Positions 7,113 to 15,073 of a DNA stretch of 57,877 nt are shown in pieces. The notes under the pieces are model-generated. The model ran no database searches and was not told the DNA's origin. It saw nothing but the letters and a program-made list of their open reading frames with translations. This stretch comes from DATCZS01 sp036525795 (GTDB lineage: Bacteria > Actinomycetota > Acidimicrobiia > Spongiisociales > ZC4RG35): contig DATCZS010000055.1 in NCBI GenBank assembly GCA_036525795.1, positions 1-57,877 on the forward strand, read 5' to 3'. The position numbers and the translations under genes are program-made. Within the stretch, counting starts at the first letter, position 1. Each line of letters begins with the position of its first letter.

Positions 7113-10100
7113 GTGGCTGTCAAGGGCTACTACCGGCATCCCACGATCCACGGGGACGCGGTGGCGTTCGTATCGGAGGACGACCTGTGGTCGGCTTCGG
7201 TCGACGGCGGGTCGGCGGTGCGTCTCACGGCCAATCCGGGTTCGCAGACCAGGCCTCGCTTCTCGCCCGACGGGACGCGCCTCGCGTTCCTGTCACGTGA
7301 CGAGGGGAGGGTCGATGTCTTCGTGATGCCGGCGCAAGGCGGCGAGAGCACCAGGATCTCGTTCCTCGGAGCCAACAGTTTCGTCGCCGGCTGGTCACCC
7401 GACGGGGGCAAGGTCATCGCCGCCACCGACCGGCATCAGCCTTTCGCCGGCTGGATGCACCTCGTCGAGCTTCCGGTGGAGGGGGGACCTGCCCGCCCGA
7501 TGCGCCTCGGCCCCGGCTACTCGATCACGTATTCGCCCGGCGGACGCGGGGTGGCGATCGGCCGCAACGCCTTCGACCCGGCCCGGTGGAAGAGGTATCG
7601 CGGGGGCAGGGCCGGGTCGATCTGGATCGACGCCCGCGGCGACGGGGAGTTCCGGCCCCTGCTCGACCTCGACGGGAACATGGCCGATCCGATGTGGATC
7701 GGACGGCGGGTGTACTTCGTGTCCGACCACGAGGGCACGGGGAACCTCTACTCGGTCACTCCCTCCGGGCGCGGGTTGACGCGGCACACCCATCACGAGG
7801 ATTTCTACGCACGTCACCCCAGCACAGACGGGCGGAGGATCGTCTATCACTGTGGGGCAGACATCTGGCTGTTCGATCCCGCCACCGGGGAGGGACGGAG
7901 GCTCGACATCGCGGTGCCGACGGCCCGTCCGCAGCGAAATCGGTCGTTTCGACCGGCGGGGCGCTTCCTCGAATCGGTCGATCTGCATCCGCAGGGCCAC
8001 TCGCTGGCGGTGATCGCCCGCGGCGGGGCGTTCACACTGCCCCTGTGGGAGGGCGCGGTCCTCCGCCATGGCGAGGTCTCCCGCCACCGGCAGAGACTGG
8101 CCACGTGGCTCCCTGACGGGGAGCGCTTCATCGGGGTGACAGACGAGCGCGGCGAGGAGTCACTCATCGTGCGCCGGGCCGACGGCTCGGGGGAGGCGGT
8201 CCGAATCGACAGGGACCTGGGTCGCATCCGGTCGATCGACCCGGCACCGAGAGGGACCTCACGGGTGGCGGTGACGAATCATCGTCACGAGCTCGCCCTC
8301 GTCGACCTGACGAGGCGCAGGACGAGGGTGATCCACCGCAGTCCCAACGGGTGGATCGGCGGGACGTCATGGTCACCGGACGGACGATGGCTGGCCTTCG
8401 CCGCTCCCGAGCTGCCCGGTTCGAGTTCGATCTTCGTCTACGACACCACCAACCGCCGCATGCATCGCATCGGCCGAGCCGAATTCGTCGACCGCAAGCC
8501 CTCATTCGATCCAACCGGCACCTACCTGGCCTTCCTCTCGTCTCGGGTCTACGACCCCGTGTCCGATTCCATGTTTCACGATCACGGATTTCCGCAGGCG
8601 GATGTGCCGATGATCGTCACCCTGCGGGCGGAGAGCCCGTCTCCCCTCTCGGCGGCCCAGCGGCCGCCCCGACCGCCGGGGGCCCCCGGTCCTGGGCAGA
8701 ACGGCAACGGTGCGGATGCGCCGGCCGAGGTGGCGATCGACTTCGACGGCATCGAGCAGCGGGTGCAGGCGGTCCCCGTGGCACCCGGTCGCATGGGCTC
8801 GATTCAGGCCCTGGCCACCCGGGTGCTGTTCACCTCGTATCCGCCCGCCGGCGGGCGTCCGCCCTCGTGGGTGACTCCTTCGACGGGGCCACGCGGCTCG
8901 CTTCAGTCCTGGGATCTCGTCTCGGACAAACTCGACACGGTCGCCGACGGCGTGAGCGGATTCACGCTGTCGATGGACCGCAAGGTGCTGGGCATCGTGG
9001 CGGGCCGGAAGCTCCGGGTGGTCCCCGCCGGCTGGAAGGACGACAAGTCGGGCAAGGACTCGCCCGGGCGCGAGACAGGATGGGTCGACCTGGACCGGGT
9101 CCGGATCGAGGTCCGGCCTGGAGACGAGTGGCGTCAGATGTTCACCGAGGCCTGGCGCCTGCAGCGGGATCACTACTGGGTGGAGTCGATGGGAGGCGTG
9201 GACTGGGTCGGAGTTCACGACCGCTATCAGGACCTTCTCGACCGGGTCGGGTCGCGGTCCGAGTTCAGCGACCTGATGTGGGAGATGCAGGGAGAACTCG
9301 GGACGAGCCACGCATACGAGATGGGCGGCGACTATCGCCCCGAGCCGACGACATCGATCGGCTATCTGGGCGCCGACCTGGAATGGAGCCGGGGAGCGTG
9401 GCGGATCGCCAGGCTGCTCGAGGGCGATCCGTGGGACCCGGCGGCGCGCGCCCCGCTTGCCGAGGTGGGGATCGAGGCAGCGGTCGGCGACCGGCTGCTG
9501 GCGATCGACGGCCACGATCTCGAGAAGGATGTCGACCCCGGTCGACACCTGGTCGATCGAGCGGGGCGGGCCGTGTCGGTGACGCTGGGACGTGGCAGGC
9601 GCGCCCCCCGCACGGTGCCGGTGGTCCCCCTCCAGAGCGAGGCGGCCCTGCGCTATCGGGACTGGGTGATTCGGAACCGGACGCTGGTGAGGGAGTGGTC
9701 GGACGGGCGAGCCGGCTACATCCACATCCCGGACATGATGACCTGGGGGTTCAGCGAGTTCCAGCGGGCATGGCTGGTCGAGCGCGAGATGGATGGGCTC
9801 GTGATCGACGTGCGATTCAATCGGGGCGGCAACGTGAGCCAGCTCCTCATGCAGCGCCTGGTGCGGCGCAGGCTGGGATATCGGATCTCACGATGGCGCG
9901 ACCCGGTCGGGTTCCCGTACGAGTCGCCGGCGGGCCCGATGGTGTGCGTGACCAACGAGCATGCCGGTTCAGACGGCGACATCTTCTCGCACACCTTCAA
10001 GCTCCACGGTCTCGGTCCACTGATCGGGACCCGCACCTGGGGTGGGGTGATCGGCGTCTGGCCCCAGCAGGCCCTGGTCGACGGAACGGTGACCACCCAG

Positions 10101-10331
10101 CCCGAGTTCTCGACGTGGTTCGCCGACGTCGGCTACGGGGTGGAGAACTACGGGACCGACCCGGACATCGAGGTGATCGACCGCCCCCAGGATCATCGGG
10201 CGGGGGAGGATCCACAGCTCCGGCGCGGAGTCGAGGAGCTCATGGAGATCATGGCGAGCGGCGCCCACGTCGTTCCCGACTTCGGCCCCGTTCCCTCGGT
10301 GGCTCCGCCCCGGCTCCGGGGCAGTGACTAG
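7113..10331 (+). CDS. tricorn protease homologue
   Basis: The protein has 1072 residues, matching the roughly 1070 of the archaeal tricorn core. Residues 1-350 and 350-680 are two WD/TolB-like beta-propellers with repeated SPDGTRLAFLS-type strands. A PDZ-like domain follows (around 800-900) and then a C-terminal serine protease core. The catalytic residues line up with Thermoplasma tricorn (S745, H746, S965, D966, E1023): here SH at 732-733 in GTSHAYEMGG, SD at 953-954 in AGSDGDIF, and Glu1011 in GVENYGTDPD. It should trim peptides released by upstream proteases. The segment at about 505-545 is Pro/Gly/Ala-rich and probably a linker. Start is GTG 7113, with the SD GAAGGAAGG upstream. No tricorn-interacting factor is adjacent. 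Confidence 0.95.
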   Translation: MAVKGYYRHPTIHGDAVAFVSEDDLWSASVDGGSAVRLTANPGSQTRPRFSPDGTRLAFLSRDEGRVDVFVMPAQGGESTRISFLGANSFVAGWSPDGGKVIAATDRHQPFAGWMHLVELPVEGGPARPMRLGPGYSITYSPGGRGVAIGRNAFDPARWKRYRGGRAGSIWIDARGDGEFRPLLDLDGNMADPMWIGRRVYFVSDHEGTGNLYSVTPSGRGLTRHTHHEDFYARHPSTDGRRIVYHCGADIWLFDPATGEGRRLDIAVPTARPQRNRSFRPAGRFLESVDLHPQGHSLAVIARGGAFTLPLWEGAVLRHGEVSRHRQRLATWLPDGERFIGVTDERGEESLIVRRADGSGEAVRIDRDLGRIRSIDPAPRGTSRVAVTNHRHELALVDLTRRRTRVIHRSPNGWIGGTSWSPDGRWLAFAAPELPGSSSIFVYDTTNRRMHRIGRAEFVDRKPSFDPTGTYLAFLSSRVYDPVSDSMFHDHGFPQADVPMIVTLRAESPSPLSAAQRPPRPPGAPGPGQNGNGADAPAEVAIDFDGIEQRVQAVPVAPGRMGSIQALATRVLFTSYPPAGGRPPSWVTPSTGPRGSLQSWDLVSDKLDTVADGVSGFTLSMDRKVLGIVAGRKLRVVPAGWKDDKSGKDSPGRETGWVDLDRVRIEVRPGDEWRQMFTEAWRLQRDHYWVESMGGVDWVGVHDRYQDLLDRVGSRSEFSDLMWEMQGELGTSHAYEMGGDYRPEPTTSIGYLGADLEWSRGAWRIARLLEGDPWDPAARAPLAEVGIEAAVGDRLLAIDGHDLEKDVDPGRHLVDRAGRAVSVTLGRGRRAPRTVPVVPLQSEAALRYRDWVIRNRTLVREWSDGRAGYIHIPDMMTWGFSEFQRAWLVEREMDGLVIDVRFNRGGNVSQLLMQRLVRRRLGYRISRWRDPVGFPYESPAGPMVCVTNEHAGSDGDIFSHTFKLHGLGPLIGTRTWGGVIGVWPQQALVDGTVTTQPEFSTWFADVGYGVENYGTDPDIEVIDRPQDHRAGEDPQLRRGVEELMEIMASGAHVVPDFGPVPSVAPPRLRGSD

Positions 10332-10337
10332 TGCTTC

Positions 10338-10366
10338 TGGAACTTCTCTTTCTAGTTCCCTAAGGT
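10338..10366 (+). promoter_or_regulatory. candidate promoter of CAP-SLH gene
   Basis: The gap after the tricorn gene has GGAAC at 10339-10343, an inverted GTTCC at 10355-10359, a second GTTCC exactly 10 bp later at 10365-10369 and a TANNNT box TAAGGT at 10361-10366. TGGAAC and TAAGGT are 17 bp apart. GGAAC resembles an ECF-type -35, but no matching ECF -10 is clear. Confidence 0.35.
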
Positions 10367-10408
10367 TCCCCCGGGCTGGGGTCGATGACCTCAGATGGAG
10401 TGGAACGC

Positions 10409-11365
10409 ATGACACGACGCCTGGCGGTGGCGCTCATCGCCGCCGCGCTGCTCCCGGCCGCCCTTCCCGCTACCGCAGCAAGCCTGGATCCGGTCGCAGC
10501 CGAGGACTTCGTTCGATGGATCAACCGGGAACGGGCGGCGATGGGAATCGCGCCGCTGTCGATCCACCCTGACCTCGTCGAGGGCGCCGGGTACCAGGCC
10601 TGGCAGATCGCCGGAGCCGGCACGCTCTTCCACAATTCCGACCTCGGTTCGGTGACCGTCGGCTGGACCGCCATCGGCGAGAACGTCGCATATGCCCCGA
10701 GTCCCGCCCGCGCTCACGAACTGCTGATGAACTCGCCCGGTCATCGGGCCAACATCCTCGGAACGCGGTACACCCACGTCGGCGTCGGCGTGGTGAACTC
10801 GGGCGGGACCTACTGGGTGGCGCAGGTGTTCGCCGGCCTGCCGGATGCGTTCCGACCCCCGTTCCGAGACGACGACGGGTCGGGCCACGAAGACGACATC
10901 ATCACCCTGGCTGCGGTAGGCATCACCACCGGCTGCGGGGTCGAACTGTTCTGTCCGTCGGCGCCGGTGACCCGGGGACAGATGGCCACGTTCCTGTCAC
11001 GGGCGATGAGCTTCCCCGCCTCGGCGGTCGACTTCTTCTCCGATGACGACGGGAGCCCGCACGAGTCCGACATCGATGCGCTGGCCGCCGCCGTGACGAT
11101 CTCGGGTTGCGGCCCGAGCCAGTACTGCCCGGACGCCCCGATCACAAGAGCGCAGATGGCGACGCTGCTCGTGCGGACCCTCGGCCTCGCACCAAGCGTC
11201 ATCGACCGATTCTCCGATGACGACGGGAGCCCGCACGAAGCGGACATCAACGCGCTGGCCGCAGCAGGGATCACCACCGGATGCGGATCCGGGTCCTATT
11301 GCCCGCACGGGGCCGTCACCCGGGCCCAGATGGCGACGTTCCTGGTGCGAGCCTTCGGCTACTGA
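10409..11365 (+). CDS. secreted CAP-domain protein with SLH repeats
   Basis: The protein has 318 residues. A signal peptide is visible (MTRRLAVALIAAALLPAALPATAAS, cleavage about residue 25). Residues about 30-145 are a CAP/SCP domain: VRWINRERAAMGIAPL, GENVAYAPS, and MNSPGHRANILGTRYTHVGVGVV with YWVAQVF. Residues 150-318 are three S-layer-homology-like repeats, each with DDDGS.HE.DI.ALAAAGITTGCG..YCP...VTRAQMATFL; the middle repeat reads AAVTISGCG and is slightly degenerate. It is likely exported and wall-attached. I chose ATG 10409 over ATG 10385 because GGAG sits 8 nt before it. The stop overlaps the convergent leuB by 7 nt. Confidence 0.9.
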   Translation: MTRRLAVALIAAALLPAALPATAASLDPVAAEDFVRWINRERAAMGIAPLSIHPDLVEGAGYQAWQIAGAGTLFHNSDLGSVTVGWTAIGENVAYAPSPARAHELLMNSPGHRANILGTRYTHVGVGVVNSGGTYWVAQVFAGLPDAFRPPFRDDDGSGHEDDIITLAAVGITTGCGVELFCPSAPVTRGQMATFLSRAMSFPASAVDFFSDDDGSPHESDIDALAAAVTISGCGPSQYCPDAPITRAQMATLLVRTLGLAPSVIDRFSDDDGSPHEADINALAAAGITTGCGSGSYCPHGAVTRAQMATFLVRAFGY

Positions 11366-12435
11366 CTCTCCCCGGACTCGACGGCGGCGCAGATGACGTC
11401 GCCGATCTCGCCAGTGCTCATCCCCATGTCGGGGCCCCCCATGGTCTGCAGCCGGGGAAGCACCGAGGCTGCAGCGTCCTCGAGAGCGGCGGCCGCCTGT
11501 GCCTCCCCGAGATGCGCGAGGCACATCGACGCCGACAGCACCGCCGCCACCGGGTTTGCCCAGCCTCTCCCGGCGATGTCCGGCGCCGATCCGTGGACGG
11601 GCTCGAACATCGACGGATAGCGCTTCTCCGGGTCGAGGTTGCCCGAGGCGGCCAGACCCAGTCCGCCCTGGATCGCCGCGCCCAGGTCGGTGACGATGTC
11701 GCCGAACAGGTTGTCGGTGACGAGCACGTCGAAGCGTTCCGGCGAGTTGACCATGTAGAGGCAGGCGGCGTCGACGTGCACGTAATCCAGGGCGACCTCG
11801 GGGTAGTCGACCGACACCTCCTGGGCGGTTCGCCACCACAGATCACCCGCAAACGCGAGCACGTTGGTCTTGTGCCCGACGGTCAGCTTCCGGCGGCGTG
11901 ACATCGCCTGATCGAAGCTGTAGCGCAAGACCCGCTCCACGCCCTTGCGGGTGTTGACCGATTCCTGGGAGGCGATCTCGTCGGGTGTCCCGCGCTTGAA
12001 AAAGCCCCCCACGCCGGCGTACAGGCCCTCGGTGTTCTCGCGGATCACCGTCATGTCGCAGCGGTCAGGCGTCAGGCCGGCGATGGGGGTGGGAACGCCG
12101 TGGTACAGCTTGACCGGCCGAAGATTCACGTACTGGTCGAAGTCGAACCTGAGTTTGAGCAGGAGGCCGCGCTCGAGGACGCCGGGAGGGACGTCTGGTG
12201 TTCCCACCGCTCCGAGCAGGATGGCATCGTGGCCGGCGAGCTCGGCCTGGACGGATTCCGGCAGCACCTCGCCGGTGGCGAGGTAGCGGCGCCCTCCCAG
12301 GTCGTATTCGGTGAGAGCGACGGAGAATCCGAAGCGGCGGGCGGCGGCGGTGACCGCCTTGGTGGCCTGCTCGGTGACCTCGACGCCCACGCCGTCTCCG
12401 GGAATGGTGGCTATGCGGAAGGAGCGATCGGACAT
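11359..12435 (-). CDS. leuB: 3-isopropylmalate dehydrogenase
   Basis: LeuB has 358 residues and catalyses the NAD-dependent oxidative decarboxylation of 3-isopropylmalate, the third step of leucine synthesis. Seen are IATIPGDGVGVEVTEQ at the start, VIRENTEGLYAG, the KTNVLAFAGDLW Lys region and the metal and substrate loop DAACLYMVNSPERFDVLVTDNLFGDIVTDL. The adenine-binding EPVHGSAPDIAGRGWANPVAAVLS is near the C-terminus. It is the last gene of the ilv-leu region but has its own TATCCT box 9 nt before the ATG, so it may be transcribed separately. leuC and leuD are not in this window. Confidence 0.95.
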   Translation of the reverse strand: MSDRSFRIATIPGDGVGVEVTEQATKAVTAAARRFGFSVALTEYDLGGRRYLATGEVLPESVQAELAGHDAILLGAVGTPDVPPGVLERGLLLKLRFDFDQYVNLRPVKLYHGVPTPIAGLTPDRCDMTVIRENTEGLYAGVGGFFKRGTPDEIASQESVNTRKGVERVLRYSFDQAMSRRRKLTVGHKTNVLAFAGDLWWRTAQEVSVDYPEVALDYVHVDAACLYMVNSPERFDVLVTDNLFGDIVTDLGAAIQGGLGLAASGNLDPEKRYPSMFEPVHGSAPDIAGRGWANPVAAVLSASMCLAHLGEAQAAAALEDAAASVLPRLQTMGGPDMGMSTGEIGDVICAAVESGESQ

Positions 12436-12444
12436 GGCTGGTCG

Positions 12445-12450
12445 AGGATA
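12445..12450 (-). promoter_or_regulatory. -10 element TATCCT of leuB
   Basis: On the minus strand TATCCT is 9 nt upstream of the leuB ATG, in the 53-nt gap after the preceding gene. This suggests an internal, leaderless promoter. Confidence 0.5.
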
Positions 12451-12488
12451 GGCGATCGCCACCGCCGGAACATCTCCCGCGAGGGAGG

Positions 12489-13262
12489 TCAGCCGCCCGA
12501 CAGCCGAAGAGCCCCGACCGCCACCGAGACATCCATCCTGAGCATCGGCGCGCTCCCGGCCTCGGCGGCCGCGTTCCGGTAGGTGCCACCGTGGCCGCTG
12601 AACCCACCATCGACGCCGATCGAACCGAGCGTGGCTTTGGCGCCGATCTCGGCGGGAACGTCTGAGGGGACGTCGATGTCCACCCCGGCCGCCCCCGTCG
12701 ATACGCGGACGTGACCGTCTCGACGCAGTCGGCCGCCGAATCCGAGCTCGAACTTGGCGGCTCCCCCTTCGGCGACCATCTGGGCGAAGTTGGCGTTGGC
12801 GAGCTGCTCGGCTTCGAGCAGGCCCGCCCCGGTGGCGAGTCTCAAGGTCGCCATCTCCACGGGGTTGGGAGCGTCGAAGTCGATCTCGACCTTTCCGGCG
12901 CCGTGCCGGAGGTCGATGTCGGTGAGCGGGACCCCGCCGAGGGACAGGTCGACCTCGTTCGCGCCCCCCTCCACCTGAAGGCTGAACGGACGTGCCGTGC
13001 CCAGCCGTAGGTCGAGACGGGGGGCGCCCTGAAACAGCCCCACCACCGACTCGAAGTCCGGCGCCTGACGGATCCGGACCGAACCTGTTCCCTCGTCCAC
13101 GACCAGGGGGATCTTCCCGGACGGATCGTGATAGGTGCCTTCCACCCAGGAATGGGCGCCTCCCGGAACGATTGTGAGGGTGCACGCCCCCACGCTGACC
13201 CTGAGGCTCAATGACTCGGCGTCGGGGTATGCGATCTCGATCGGGATGGTGGCTTCCGGCAT
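12489..13262 (-). CDS. adhesin-like beta-repeat protein (DUF4097/LiaF-like)
   Basis: The protein has 257 residues with no signal peptide or membrane segment. It is built of short alternating strands with many Gly, Asp and Val residues (LDLRLGTARPFSLQVEGGANEVDLSLGGVPLTDIDLRHGAGKVEIDF). This is the pattern of the C-terminal domain of LiaF and of DUF4097/DUF2154 beta-helical 'putative adhesin' proteins. The function is unknown. ATG 13262 is preceded by GAGGAGG 5 nt upstream; the longer in-frame start adds a basic stretch without an RBS. It lies between leuA and leuB with a 183-nt gap before it, so it interrupts the leucine genes. Confidence 0.75.
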   Translation of the reverse strand: MPEATIPIEIAYPDAESLSLRVSVGACTLTIVPGGAHSWVEGTYHDPSGKIPLVVDEGTGSVRIRQAPDFESVVGLFQGAPRLDLRLGTARPFSLQVEGGANEVDLSLGGVPLTDIDLRHGAGKVEIDFDAPNPVEMATLRLATGAGLLEAEQLANANFAQMVAEGGAAKFELGFGGRLRRDGHVRVSTGAAGVDIDVPSDVPAEIGAKATLGSIGVDGGFSGHGGTYRNAAAEAGSAPMLRMDVSVAVGALRLSGG

Positions 13263-13445
13263 GCGGCCTCCTCGTGTGCGACCCGTCCACCGTCGCGCAT
13301 CCACGACGCTGGCGGGAGTGGAGAAGGACCTTGTCCGCACGCCGGGTGGCCCGGCGGGCGACGAGCCGGACCGGCCCGGACGGTCACACCGCCGGGGCCC
13401 CCTCGGTCCCGGGCCGTGGCCGCCGGGAGACGATCGTGGCCCGGT

Positions 13446-14951
13446 TCAGCCCTGGGCCTTGTTGAGCGCCTCGACGAAGGCCTCTGCCGAACCCTCGACG
13501 ACATCGGTGCTGATCGCCCGGCCGGCGTAGGTGTCGCCGCCCACTCGCACGACGACGTTGACCTCGGCCATGGCGTCCGCCCCGGACGTCACCGGAACGA
13601 CCCGGTAGTCGATCAGGCGTGCGTCGATGGCAAAACACTGCTTCACGGCGGCGAAGGCGGCGTGCACCATCCCGTCTCCCTCTCCCGAGTACTCGGTGGC
13701 GACGCCGTTGACCTCCAGGGTCACGGTGGCCCGGGGCGTGACGTCGTTGCCGCCTTCGACGTGCAGGGCGAGCATCTTGACGTCACCGGGAACGTGGACG
13801 GCCTCCTCGTCGACGATTGCGCGGATCTCGTCCTCGCCGATCTGCACCTTGCGGTCGGCGAGCTGTTTGAACTTGTCGAACGCCCGCGCGAAGGCGTCGT
13901 CCTCCAGCACCAGATCGAGCTTCTCGAGCGCATCGGCGAAACCGGCGCGACCCGAGTGCTTGCCGAGGATGATCTGAGCAGCTCTCTGTCCCACCGATTC
14001 GGCCTCCATGATCTCGTAGGTGAGCTTGTCGCGCAGGACGCCGTGCTGGTGGATACCCGACTCGTGGGCGAAGGCGTTTCGTCCCACGATCGCCTTGTTG
14101 AACTGCACCGGATAGCCGGTCAGCCGGGACACCAGCCGCGACGTGTCGTAGAGCTGGGTGGTGTCTGCTCCGATGTCGACCCCGAACACGTCCTGGCGGG
14201 TCTTGACCGCCATGATGATCTCCTCGATGGAGGTGTTTCCGGCCCGCTCGCCGATTCCGTTGATGGCCCCCTCGATCTGACGGGCCCCTGCGGCGATCGA
14301 TGACAGCGAATTGGCCACGGCCAGCCCCAGGTCGTTGTGGCAGTGGACCGACATGATCACGTCGTCGCGTTCGCCCTTGATCTCGGCGAAGATCCGCTCG
14401 AGAAGCTTGGCGAAGTCGGCCGGTGTGGCGTAGCCGACCGTGTCCGGCACGTTGATGGTGGTGGCGCCGGCGCGCACGGCCTCCCGGCACACCTCGACGA
14501 GGAAGTCGTGGTCGGTCCGGGTGGCGTCCTGGGGGCTGAACTCGACGTCGTCGGTGTAGCGGCGGGCCCGGGCGACGCCTTCGATCGACGCCTTCAACAC
14601 CTCGTCCGGCGTCATGCGGAGCATCTTCTCCATGTGAATCTGCGACGTCGACATGAACACGTGGATGCGGAACCGATCGGCGCCCTTGAGGGCGTCGTAC
14701 GCCTTGTCGATGTCGTCGGGGTGTGCCCGCGCCAGGCTGGCGATCACCGGTCCGTGAACGTCTGAGGCGATTCGGGACACCGCCTCGAAGTCCCCGGGCG
14801 AGGATGCCGCGAAGCCGGCCTCGAGTACGTCGACCTTCAGCTTCGCCAGCTGATGGGCGATGGCCAGCTTCTCGTCCGGGGTGAGGGCGATACCGGGCGC
14901 CTGCTCGCCGTCGCGCAGGGTGGTGTCGAAGATGATCAGTTTGTCTGACAT
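13446..14951 (-). CDS. leuA: 2-isopropylmalate synthase
   Basis: LeuA has 501 residues and condenses acetyl-CoA with 2-ketoisovalerate, the committed step to leucine. The catalytic TIM barrel shows IIFDTTLRDGEQAPG at the start and the metal-binding HCHNDLGLAVANS. It also has GAINGIGERAGNT and NAFAHESGIHQHGVL. The C-terminal 120 residues (PRATVTLEVNG..., VVVRVGGDTYAGRAISTDVVEGSAEAFVEALN) are the leucine-sensing regulatory domain, so feedback inhibition is expected. It is the roughly 500-residue form, not the longer mycobacterial form. The SD GGAG lies 8 nt before the ATG and belongs to a heptamer repeat; a leader peptide and hairpin precede it. Confidence 0.96.
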   Translation of the reverse strand: MSDKLIIFDTTLRDGEQAPGIALTPDEKLAIAHQLAKLKVDVLEAGFAASSPGDFEAVSRIASDVHGPVIASLARAHPDDIDKAYDALKGADRFRIHVFMSTSQIHMEKMLRMTPDEVLKASIEGVARARRYTDDVEFSPQDATRTDHDFLVEVCREAVRAGATTINVPDTVGYATPADFAKLLERIFAEIKGERDDVIMSVHCHNDLGLAVANSLSSIAAGARQIEGAINGIGERAGNTSIEEIIMAVKTRQDVFGVDIGADTTQLYDTSRLVSRLTGYPVQFNKAIVGRNAFAHESGIHQHGVLRDKLTYEIMEAESVGQRAAQIILGKHSGRAGFADALEKLDLVLEDDAFARAFDKFKQLADRKVQIGEDEIRAIVDEEAVHVPGDVKMLALHVEGGNDVTPRATVTLEVNGVATEYSGEGDGMVHAAFAAVKQCFAIDARLIDYRVVPVTSGADAMAEVNVVVRVGGDTYAGRAISTDVVEGSAEAFVEALNKAQG

Positions 14952-14953
14952 GT

Positions 14954-14963
14954 ACCAGTCTCC
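14954..14963 (-). promoter_or_regulatory. leuA ribosome binding site region
   Basis: The minus strand reads GGAGACTGGT, then AC and the leuA ATG, so GGAG is 8 nt from the start codon. This segment is complementary, with one bulged A, to ACCAGCTCC at 15042-15050 just before the leader-peptide ATG. Pairing would hide the leuA SD. Confidence 0.55.
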
Positions 14964-14983
14964 AGTCTCGGGTCTCCAGTCTT
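14956..14983 (+). repeat. four heptamer units before leuA
   Basis: On the plus strand the units are CAGTCTC, CAGTCTC, GGGTCTC and CAGTCTT in perfect 7-bp phase. It is the shortest of four sites with the pattern NNGWCTC, and its complement provides the leuA SD. Confidence 0.75.
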
Positions 14984-14988
14984 CGGGA

Positions 14989-15016
14989 AGCCGGGTCGGA
15001 CGTGTTCCGCCCGGCT
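14989..15016 (-). promoter_or_regulatory. hairpin after leuA leader peptide
   Basis: The minus strand folds as AGCCGGG-CGGA, loop ACACG, TCCG-A-CCCGGCT: an 11-bp stem with one bulged A and a 5-nt loop. It begins inside the leader stop codon. No T-run follows, so it does not look like an intrinsic terminator; a role in spacing or translational control is more likely. Confidence 0.6.
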
Positions 15017-15041
15017 ATCGAAGGGCGAGGAGGCCGCCCAT
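15015..15041 (-). CDS. leuA leader peptide MGGLLALR
   Basis: A nine-codon ORF in the ilvC-leuA gap encodes M-G-G-L-L-A-L-R with TAG stop, so three of eight residues are leucine, two of them adjacent. It is directly followed by a strong hairpin and then by the leuA RBS. It starts 32 nt after the ilvC stop. Leader-peptide control of leucine genes is known in bacteria and has been predicted in actinobacteria; that this ORF is translated is inference. No clear SD precedes it. Confidence 0.55.
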   Translation of the reverse strand: MGGLLALR

Positions 15042-15073
15042 GGAGCTGGTGCCCGGCACCGGAAGCCGACCCG

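Noticed and set aside
14989..15016. Intrinsic terminator before leuA
   Set aside because: The stem is strong but is followed by TTCCCG rather than a T-run, unlike the clear terminator before ilvB.
15001..15073. An independent promoter for leuA in the ilvC-leuA gap
   Set aside because: The gap upstream of the leader ORF is only 32 nt and has no -10/-35 pair; read-through from ilvC is simpler.
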